Of a DNA stretch of 25,000 bases, positions 9,072 to 17,800 are shown piece by piece. The position numbers and the translations under genes are program-made. The DNA is from Mesostigma viride. Taxonomy: Eukaryota; Streptophyta; Mesostigmatophyceae; Mesostigmatales; Mesostigmataceae. The stretch lies in assembly GCA_009746045.1 (NCBI GenBank), contig RPFO01000418.1, forward strand, positions 1,608,333-1,633,332. The letters run 5' to 3'. Each line of letters starts with the position of its first letter. Position 1 is the stretch's first letter. The notes under the pieces are model-generated. The model made no database searches and was not told where the DNA came from. It saw only the letters and a list, made by a program, of their open reading frames with translations.

Positions 9072-9640
9072 GTCCGCTCTTCTCTATTCGATCAATTTTC
9101 AAACTGGACTCGTCGGATCCTCTCGGAAAATGGTCTTCAGGCCGCACTCCTTTTTGTGCTGAGAAGTCTGATTCGGTTTCCTTACGAGGTGATCTTGACA
9201 ATTTCTGAGACGTTTTTGCCATACCTGCTCTCGGCCCCGTGCTTAAATGGTATCTAGGCACGGAAACGATGTCACACCGCAAAACCGGGAAAATGTCCGA
9301 CGTCATGCCTGTGTCCACGCGTTGCGACGGGACCGCTCGGAAGCGGATTGTCAAATGCGTCTGCCATACCGGTGCCCGAGCTCCCATCAAAATCCACGTG
9401 GCATGTCGAGGGACACGTGGCGGTAGGTCTGACTCGTTATAACTCCTGAGACCTCACTTTGATCTGTGCCCCGTCACAAGACCGGTTATTATTGTCAGCC
9501 AATTCCTCGTATCTTTTTATTGTCCGCCAAAGTTTCAACTTTGGCGGGGAAGAGACCCAACGCGCGCTGCGGCAGGCTGCTACATGCACAGGCTGCTGCA
9601 AGCCGCTACTGTACAGGCGTCTGGTCACGTCACGTGTCAT
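9072..9640 (-). promoter_or_regulatory. Putative PFK 5' region with three CACGTG boxes
   Basis: Upstream of the PFK ATG lie CACGTG hexamers at 9395-9400 and 9414-9419 (CCACGTGG and ACACGTGG contexts, 19 bp apart) and at 9631-9636. In green plants CACGTG is the G-box bound by bZIP/bHLH factors. Regulation of PFK by them is inference. No TATA box or transcription start can be assigned. Confidence 0.35.
9524..9547. promoter_or_regulatory. 11-bp palindrome containing an E2F-like site
   Basis: CCGCCAAAGTT and AACTTTGGCGG form a perfect inverted repeat with 2 nt between. Read on either strand its arms contain TTTGGCGG, close to the E2F consensus TTTSGCGC/TTTGGCGGGAA. Function is inferred only from similarity. 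Confidence 0.35.
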
Positions 9641-11074
9641 AAACGGCAAAATCACGCTCATCACAGGAAGCCGATCGAACAGGATGACGAAATCCTTACA
9701 TCCTTCCTACTCAGCTAGCTATATGATCCATGATGACAATGACTCACGAGTGAGGAAGATTAAACCCACTGTATTATTATTTTCGCACCGATATATATTA
9801 GCCTGAAATTTAAAGCCCGGGCTCGCGAGCTGGTTTTCTGCACACTGGCTGGGTTTTCTGCTGCAGCCATCATGTTCATATATATAGATGCGCCATGTAT
9901 CACTTACCGCGGGTTCGGCGCTCGAGAAAAGTCGAGTCCGTGAGCTTACGCCCAAGGAATTACAAGCATGCCCGCCGGTCGCGATGTTTTGTCGGTCGAT
10001 GGTTTAGTAGCTAGGGTAGCAGTACTAGAGACTCCATGGCATGCGCATGCAGCACGTCATGAGATCACATACGTACGCGTCTGTAAACTATCAAGGAGAC
10101 AACCAGCGCAGGCCAGAAATCGGGAGAATCCATATTAATTAAGGTACCTGCAAGATGGCAATTCTTAAGAGAAAACGGGTACGGTTCATGAGCATGAGCT
10201 CGCCTTCGAACTTAAGCTAATGTTCATGACGTGCGCTTTTACAGCTAGTTTATCGTCAGACCTTCCCGCAAAGGTTTCTAAAGGGCGTTCCTAGTGTGTC
10301 GACCGGGAATAAGATCACGTACCTGCAAGTCGGCGCGTCCATATTCGAAGCGTTTCAGGGAATATTGATAATATATGGCCGCCATTATTATTATATGGCG
10401 TCATAAATCTAGCTAGATGCATATCCCGGCGACTATGCGCCAGTGCGGAATTCACAGGTAAATTAAACATCCTGCCATGTCTGAGCCATTTCGCGCAGTG
10501 CCTCATCCTGTATACGTATACGAAGCTACATATAATGACTTCGTCAAGTCGGCGTTGCCTCGGCACGAAAGGTCTGCGAAGGCGCTAAGCTGCAGGCGCC
10601 GGCGCCGGTCACAAACGAAATTTCTTTATGAATGCTGTAGATGTTGAGCTAGCTGCAACTAGTAACGCCTGAAATTGGTTGGCATTGACTATTCTCACCA
10701 CTAGTTAGCACGAGTAAATTGCACATCCCTGCCCCCTGCTGCATCATGTGCACGTACAAAGTTGTTATGCCTGTTCAACTGAAGTCTGCAATGAATACAG
10801 AATGTTATTGGTGTAATAATGCGATTCATGGAATCGGCCAGCAATTCATTTTCGGAAGCATGTGTAGCAGCATGACATTGCCTGCGTGTGACACAGTACA
10901 TTTGCAACAAACTAGATCGGTCAATTCTGTAATTTTGGTCAATCAGCAGGGAACTGCTAGGTGGTGTCAGCCTCCTCCTATGCCCGCCGCTCGCTGCACG
11001 ACACACTGGTCAGTGGCCTGGCTCCTCGTTGCAACCATCGATCCATTCGACTTGCGGGCCCTCGCGCATGCATG
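9641..11074. other. Intergenic, no supported gene
   Basis: AT-rich unique sequence with short open frames only. It contains the 43-bp segment at 10089-10131 shared with the LINE remnant. AAGCTGCAGGCGCCG near 10585 also recurs near 11935 inside that remnant, so another LINE scrap may lie here. Confidence 0.45.
10089..10131 (+). repeat. 43-bp segment identical (inverted) to 12266-12308
   Basis: The 43 bases beginning TATCAAGGAGACAACC and ending GAGAATCC match the reverse complement of 12266-12308 with no mismatch, and similarity stops abruptly on both sides. The first 16-17 bases also occur in the PFK intron at 7686-7702 (minus). Confidence 0.95.
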
Positions 11075-11345
11075 CAGTGGGAGCTAGTAGTGGGATACGC
11101 GCCGCATTCCGGCCGCAGACCCCATGCCCAATCAGACCTCGGTTGAGACTTGAGAGCCAAGTGCTCGGCATACGCCCTCGCGCACAGTGGGAGCTATAGT
11201 GGGATACGCGCCGCATTCCGCACACCCCATGCCCAAGGCCTTAGTTGAGACTTGAGGGCCAAGTGCTCGGCACACGCTCTCGCGCACAGTGGGAGCTACT
11301 GCGGGATACGCGCCGCAGCCTGCATTCCGCACACCCCATGGCCCA
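11075..11345. repeat. 102-110-bp tandem repeat, three copies
   Basis: Copies begin with CAGTGGGAGCTA at 11075, 11185 and 11287. Each contains GGGATACGCGCCGCA, then ATTCCG, CCCCATGCCCAA, GACTTGAG and CCAAGTGCTCGGCA. The third is cut off after CCCCATGGCCCATGCCCAAGACC. No function is recognised. Confidence 0.92.
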
Positions 11346-11393
11346 TGCCCAAGACCTCATTGCCTTCTTTACTGAGCTGGAGAAGCTTCATAC

Positions 11394-11428
11394 GTAAGTA
11401 AGTACTTGCGTGCCATGCGCATGGGCAT
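11394..11428 (+). repeat. Left direct repeat flanking the LINE remnant
   Basis: GTAAGTAAGTACTTGCGTGC... matches 12804-12838 at 32 of 35 positions. The pair brackets the LINE remnant and may be an aged target-site duplication. Confidence 0.6.
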
Positions 11429-11463
11429 TAATAACTATGAACCCCAATTAATTAATTAAACTC

Positions 11464-11497
11464 GTGCTCCCGTTGGGGAGTCACCCGGAGCATTAAC
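11464..11497 (-). repeat. Dispersed repeat, fragment C (inverted relative to copy A)
   Basis: CGTGCTCCCGTTGGGGAG here is the exact reverse complement of CTCCCCAACGGGAGCACG at the end of copy A; GTCAC and GGAGCA follow in both. It lies at the 3' side of the minus-strand LINE. Confidence 0.7.
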
Positions 11498-11500
11498 CCC

Positions 11501-11537
11501 GATGGATGGATGGATGGATGGATGGATGGATGGATGG
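11501..11537. repeat. (GATG)9 microsatellite, probable LINE 3' tail
   Basis: Nine GATG units occur on the plus strand, i.e. (CATC)n on the LINE sense strand, at the downstream side of the reverse-transcriptase remnant. Several non-LTR clades end in short tandem repeats instead of poly(A). Confidence 0.85.
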
Positions 11538-11539
11538 CC

Positions 11540-12803
11540 GGGGACACGCAATCCTACCGGTCTAATCTATCTACAACATCAAGCAAACTCTGTTAGATCT
11601 AAGCTCTCTACCCTAGGGGTCCTGTCTATAGCGTGCTTCCCGCGTTTGCAAACACGTGGGCGCTAATCCCCACGGGAGGGGGTTCGTTGTCCTCTATGAC
11701 CTTGCCCCACTTGGCCTTGTCCATCATATCTTGGTCCAAATCACGGAGAGGCCTAGCCCCCCCATGTCCTCTACTAGCTGTTCTTTGAAGGGGCATGCGT
11801 GCGCCTTGTGGCGTCTAGCATTGCGGGGCCCGGCCCACGTAAGGAGGTGCCGGCCAGGCTGAGCTGGGCGCAGTCCTGCGGGGGGGCCACATGAGGTGTC
11901 TACCTGCTTGGTGCGAGCTAAGTGCCCTACTACTAAGCTGCAGGCGCCGCTGCTTCATGATGCTGGTGATATATGACCTTTTCAGTGGTTTTCCATTTGC
12001 GGGTATTTCCTCGTAAATGGTGGGAGAGCGATCACAGCAATTGTGCTCACCACTAGACACTCCTGGCCAGTTAGGCTCGAAACACACGCCCTGATCAAGC
12101 AAGCTGTTTCCGGCCCCACCGTCTATGTCATCTAGTCGCTCTACACGTAAGCCAGCCATAATTTCAATGCACAAGGCTACACATTTCCATCTCCATTCAT
12201 ATTCATCATCCTGAACGACTCGGAAACGCGGACAAGATAATGGCAGGCTCGAGCTACCATGTTCCGGATTCTCCCGATTTCTGGCCTGCGCTGGTTGTCT
12301 CCTTGATACTTATGGCATGCCGAGGTACAAGTCCTCACTGCGAACATGGGCAGCGTATCCTACACGAAAAATGGATCGCAGCATGTTGGTGACCGCGCCG
12401 TCCAGCTCTGGCAAGGTCGATCGGGAGTGAGGGTCCACGTCTCGGCCCCGTACGTAAGAACAGGGAGGACCAGGACCTTAAACAGGTCCTGTTTCTCTAT
12501 CTTGCCCAAGGGCCGGCTTGCGCCACAGGGCCCGGTATTGGCGTAAAGCGTGCCAGGCGAGGGAGACACGGTGGTCCACATCGGCCTAGCAGCTGGGGAG
12601 TAAGCTAGTAACCCAGCAACAGTCTTGACGCGGTCCCGATACAGGACTCGAGAGCCGTCAAGGAGAAAGAGGTCGGGTGGTGGCTGAGTGAGCCCAATCG
12701 CCAGAGCCTCAGTCTTCTTGCTGACCTCAAGCCCCACCACACAGGCCTCGCTTGCCAGGCAGTCAAGCCACGTCTGCACGTGCTCAGTGCATGGCATTGA
12801 TAA
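11540..12803 (-). pseudogene. Decayed non-LTR retrotransposon (LINE), 3' part of reverse transcriptase
   Basis: The minus strand, read in pieces, gives the C-terminal half of a LINE ORF2-type protein. It begins with HVQTWLDCL and VVGLEVSKKTEALAIG (GLxVxxxKTE block) and PPPDLFLLDG. A shifted frame then gives ADVDHRVSLAWHALRQYRAL. Another gives DLFKVLVLPVLTYGAETWTL, the signature block of these elements, and another LDGAVTNMLRSIFRVGY. The C-terminal pieces RRLQL, GRHLMWPPRRTAP and DMMDKAKWGKVIEDNEPP follow. At least three frame changes and several stops separate the pieces, so it is dead. The polymerase YADD region and endonuclease are absent (5' truncated). The clade cannot be assigned by eye. 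Confidence 0.85.
12266..12308 (-). repeat. 43-bp segment, LINE-internal copy
   Basis: Exact inverted counterpart of 10089-10131. In the LINE sense direction it lies just after the segment encoding SEDLYLGMP. Confidence 0.95.
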
Positions 12804-12838
12804 GTAATTAAGTACTTGCGTGTCATGAGCATGGGCAT
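12804..12838 (+). repeat. Right direct repeat flanking the LINE remnant
   Basis: Partner of 11394-11428 (32/35 identical), at the 5'-truncated side of the LINE. Confidence 0.6.
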
Positions 12839-13381
12839 GCCACGGAGTACTATCTATGCTAATCTCATTATAGAAAAATAATTACACGAAAGTTACAAGT
12901 GTCGTCTGCATCATGCCCCAACCATATAGTCACTAGAGGGGGATATAATCCACATCTGAGCTGTTGATCCTCTACTGTAAGGGCAGACGAGGCGGTAGTG
13001 TATAGCGGCTATCCTCTGGGGCAATAACCTCCACCTGAGGACTTCTACCCTGCATTCTACCAACGGGCCGCGGGGCCCGTGGGGAGAAAACAGGAGCATG
13101 CCCCACAGGAAGGTGCTTATATCGCAGACGGCAGCCCGATTTCTCCTTGTCTATCATGCGTATGCAGTCACGTGTTGATTATTAATAAATCATGCGTGCA
13201 TGTGCGGAGTACAGATAAGCCCAGAAGCCCTGCACATCCTCAAGCAATTGTGTCACATAGGGCCGGGTCGCGCCGCGCGGTGCGAGGCGCGCGCAAGCTA
13301 GCTTCATGCCAGCTGGCATGTGAAAGACTCCTTACCGCAGCTACCGGCGCTACTGCCGAGACACCACCAATCACCATATGG
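12839..13381. other. Intergenic, no supported gene; two palindromes
   Basis: No coding sequence is recognisable. ACGGGCC-GCGG-GGCCCGT forms a hairpin near 13063-13080, and CATGCCAGCTGGCATG at 13305-13320 is a perfect 16-bp palindrome. Neither has an obvious partner element. Confidence 0.5.
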
Positions 13382-13604
13382 TGGACACATCAGATAGGCT
13401 AGCTAGCACCCAGCCCGCGCACCCACTGAGGGCGTCTGTCCTCACATGGCGGGCCCTTGGCCGTACATGCGGCAATTGGTGCATGGCCACCCGGCCAAGC
13501 TGGACTTTCCGCAACAGGCTATAGGCATGCAGGGGCATGCATGTGTGGTATCCTGGGAACGGGCTCATGCCGGTGCAAGCAGCCTCCTGGTTTATTTGTG
13601 ATCT
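13382..13604 (+). repeat. Dispersed repeat, copy B
   Basis: Diverged counterpart of copy A (3858-4140), same strand. The most conserved parts are TGGACACATC, TGTCCTCACATGGCG, GGCCACCCGGCC, ACGGGCTCA.GCC and CAGCCTCCTGG. The CTCCCCAACGGGAGCACG end of copy A is not preserved here. Confidence 0.6.
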
Positions 13605-14720
13605 GGGGGCTGATGAGTGATGACTCCCTTGCAAATAGAAATGGCAGGACGTTGTGAAGGCTACCAACCCGCACATTGGTTGGGGTGATACGTGTGCCCA
13701 AATTAGGTCATTGAGGGTTAATTTATGCTCATGTGACGCACGTCAAAAAAAGGAAACGGTACTTCATAGAACAGTCCGGCATCAAAAGTGCTCATCGGAT
13801 GCTACTTGACTGGTACTAGCAAGAGACTCAGTGGTTACTACCTGACTAGCTGACATGTGCATGCACGCAGGGCCTCTCGCACCAGCCACTTTTAAATGGA
13901 GAGCAGATTATGATAAGGGTATTAATATTTGGGGCAATAGCGGTAAACTAGTAACGCACTCCCTTATTATGAAGATGCCAGATCGCTGTTGCGTATATCA
14001 ATCCATCCTACCAAAATTATCAAGATGTGCTATAGGCACTTATGCTCCCCAAGCAATTTGGTACATGGCCTTGCCCTAGTTGGTGAAGAATAACATGTTA
14101 TTTTTATACTACTAAGTAAATAACCTCAATCAGAATGCAGGGCATCATATGCGGATGTCTGGATGCACGTGGTGTCTTCTAGTTTGTGACATCCCAAGGG
14201 AGGCATCGTTTGATACTAGAAAGTTAGCCACTGGCTGCACCGCTTCCCATAGCACTGTTACGGCGACCTCGGCCTGGCAAGCAACATTCTCTCTCCACCG
14301 CAAAACAGGTCTCCCCACATGCATCAAAGTACATGATATAGTATGGTCTCAACATTATATAGACAATGTATTGCCAAGGTGGCTACAATTGCACCTGCAT
14401 GCATGCAGGTTGAGCAAGGAGCCCTGTGGTCGCGCAAGACAGACTGATTAGGTTTGTATCACATGTTTGAAGTCAACATTAGAGCATGCTTCAAGTACCC
14501 AATGAACCTTGAGGAGGCTTATACACATTGTTTCATTGTGAACTGACCTGGGAAGACTTTTGGGGGTGAGCTTGCTAGGTGTTGCATTGGACAATTCGAT
14601 TGGTCCAGATGGGCGGTATCCAGATGGGTGAGTGGTCCTTCTGAAAAGGCCTCAAAGTGGATCAATTAGTTCTACAGCAGCCAAAGCCGGGGTCACTTCC
14701 CAAAAAATAGAAATGCACTT
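13605..14720. other. Intergenic downstream of the pseudokinase gene
   Basis: Unique sequence with no supported gene. ACCTGCATGCATGCAGGT at 14393-14410 is a perfect 18-bp palindrome. The 3' UTR and polyadenylation site of the minus-strand pseudokinase must lie near the right end; no clear signal is seen. Confidence 0.5.
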
Positions 14721-14888
14721 CTACAGCGTCTTCAGGTCCTCCCAGAACGTGCCAGATGCCAGCAGCTCCTGCGCTGTCATCTTCTTGTTGATCATCGAGT
14801 CCAGCAGCGCCCAGCCGGCCTTGCTGGCCTCCCCACTCTTCGGGTCCTTGCAGTCCAAGAAGTCCACCGCGACTGACCAATCCTCATC
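14721..14888 (-). CDS. Pseudokinase last exon (alphaH-alphaI and stop)
   Basis: Acceptor CCTCCCCAG, phase 0. It encodes DEDWSVAVDFLDCKDPKSGE, ASKAGWALLDSMINKKMTAQ and ELLASGTFWEDLKTL, then TAG at 14721-14723. The final helix keeps the TAxELL pattern of kinase subdomain XI but lacks its conserved Arg. Confidence 0.88.
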   Translation of the reverse strand, partial: DEDWSVAVDFLDCKDPKSGEASKAGWALLDSMINKKMTAQELLASGTFWEDLKTL

Positions 14889-17800
14889 CTGGGGAGGTTC
14901 ATGGAACACGGATGTTCGGGAAGGACACAGATGTGCGGGAGGGAGACATCAAAATGACGCACGCCGCCTTTTGAGGGGTGACTCAGGGGGCTGATCCAAC
15001 AATAAAATAAAAGTTGCCATGCTCCGCGACGGTCACCATCACAGGGGTGAGGTTACTTAGCCAATAAAAAATCAAATCACTTAACTTGAATCCATGACAA
15101 GCAAACCACTTATAGGATCATCTATGTTACGAGCTTTCATCCTTTCTATCCTTTGTATGGCTTTGGCTTGGTGACGTGACAACGGGGATATAGATAAGCA
15201 CAATCAAAGAAATTTCCCCCTTAAAGCATGACGTCTGCGTACCTGCATTCAATACCACCACACCTCCTCTCCCCACTGCCATCAAACACCTACTAAACTA
15301 ACTGCGTAGTTTTGATAAACATTTAGTGATTACATCAGCATCAAAGGCACGCGCAAGCCTGTGTACCTGCATGAAATAACTGCATGCACAGCTTTCCTCG
15401 TGCACCTGCCCGCAGTAGGAGCAACTCACTCCACCAAACACACCCTCGACCAATAGCACATGTTTCACTGACAACTCGATTAAAATAGGCATTTCAAATG
15501 CATGCGTGAAGTACCTGCGTGCAGTAGGAGCGCACTTCCTCCATGTCGCCACTAAACACACCCTCGACCAGCCGGGTGAGCGCTGGCACGCGAGTGGCGT
15601 CAGAGGGTGCGCTGGCGCGCGTCAGCGCGGACAGCACCAGCTCCATGAAGGCGAGGCCCAGCACGCGCACGTCCTCCATGCTGCATGGGTATGGGGCAAA
15701 CGTGATAGAGAACATTGTAGTGATATGCAACAAGAGAGTAGGTGCCGACACAAATGTGTGGTCCAGCACGCGCCTCCACTACATCGTCCTCCACTACATG
15801 CTGCGCGGACAGCCGACGGGAACACTTTTTTTGCCAAGTACTTGGTCAAGTGAAATGCGAGGATCTGGCCATGGATGCTGTTGTTGGCTTCCCGCTCTTT
15901 GGCTTTCGATGCTTCTCCTACTGCCCATCTCCCGCATCGGACGCTCGTCGACAACAACAGGTGGCACCAAAGTCGCCAACAACAGGGCGCACAAAAGTCG
16001 TCAACAAAAGGACGCACAAAAGTCGTCAACAACAGGGCGCACAAAAGTCGTCAACAAAAGGACGCACAAAAGTCGTCAACAAAAGGACGCACAAAAACAA
16101 CAGGTTCACGCGGCATGTTGGTTGGTGAGCCTACTCACTGCGGCACGGTGGTTCGGGAAACAGGAAGAGATGTTCGATTTTTAAAAAAAAAAACACCGCC
16201 TACTTCGCAGTATTCGACTCACAGCAGTGCACGAGCAAGAGCAATGAGTATGGCGTGCAGTTTGTTTACTCGCAACGACGCGGGCAGACATAGATAGGAG
16301 ATCCAGGATGAGCCATTTGATATAATGTACTTTATTCAACTCACCGCAGTGTGGGAAGTTATAGAGATACTATTCAATGAGCTATAGTTTATAAGTTTTA
16401 TTTGATATAAACTACATTCAACTCACCGCAGTGTGGGAAGTTATAGAGAAACTATTTAATGAGCTATAGTTTACAAGTTATATTTGATATAAACTACATT
16501 CCACTCACAGCAGCGCAGGCAGAAGGTTGCCCTTGAGGTCCTCCTCGCGGAACTCCTCCAGGGTGGTCGCGTCCAGCCCCGCTCGTCCCTGCAAGCCGAA
16601 AAAGCCACGTACAACGAGGGTCAGCTCAAACCCCACCAATCAGGAGCCAACAGAATCCAAAGCACTTGGATTCTGACGCAGCCGGATCCACCATGCTTGC
16701 GCGCATACCGATCGGCGCGCAGGAAGCAGCGGCTCGAAAGGTATCCGATGCTTCTTGAGAAACACGACTTGGATATTCGACGAAACGAAACTTGATACGA
16801 TATTTTTCATCTGCACGGGTTGCTCTCCAAGCCTTACCCATGACAGCTGTCACTCCCACGTCAATCCATTCTATCTGCCCCCCCTACGCATGAAAAGAAA
16901 TTGCATCTGCCTTTGCAAAATGTGTTGCATGTCCCTCACAAGTGCATGCGACTGAGAAGCAATATGGATTGGCAAAAGCGTCCTCCCCAAGTTTTTACAG
17001 GGAGAAAGTATCCATCCCTAACCATCCACATTACAGTACATCGCATTACATCCTTTGCTATTTACTGTAGCACACCGCATGCAGCGTATCTCAGCGTATA
17101 AGCCCTAAAGCAAGTACCACTTCAGAGGATTGCCCAAACAAGCATGGTTTTGGGGGCTGGGGAATGGCTGGCGGGGAGTGGGAGTGAAAACCCAACATTC
17201 GGATATACATTGGCAATGTCTAGGTACAATTTTATCACTCTTATTGTTACAATTATTTTCCTGTTATCTTCCAGGGACCAGGACTACCTTGGCAATGTCG
17301 ACGTATTTACCACTATCATGGCGCGCTGTTTTCCTGTCCTATTCCCAGCCCCTGGTTACCTGGGCAATGTCGACAGATAGCCCAAAGTTGGTCAGCTTTA
17401 CACGTAGCGAGCCTGCACGCATGGCGTACCGGGGTGTGGGTGGGAGAGGGGGGAGGGCATGACAAATGTGCCCCAAGATTTCGCAAGGCAGGTAGAGAAG
17501 GCAGAATCAGCACGAGATTTCGCAAGGCAGGTAGAGAAGGCGGAATCAGCACGCGATCTGGCGATGAGCTGTTGGAGGGTTCAGGTTGTGAAAGATGCAG
17601 GTTCAAAAATGCAGGGGGGAAATGGGGGTTCACAGGATAAGAGACACGACCAGACAAGCGCAACACGCTGCAACCTGCACCCAGCATGGCCGTGTACAGT
17701 ACAGTGCACAAAGGGGCCATCTGATCCAATACCAGTGTCGTGCCTGACTGAACCCCATGTGGAGGCTCAGGGGGGAGGGGGGGGGGGGTCACGTCGTCGC

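Noticed and set aside
12605-12838. 77-codon minus frame as a separate gene
   Set aside because: Overlapping frame of the LINE reverse-transcriptase remnant.
11394-12838. LTR retrotransposon interpretation of the direct repeats
   Set aside because: The repeats are only about 35 bp, lack TG...CA ends, and the enclosed coding blocks are of LINE type, not gag-pol.
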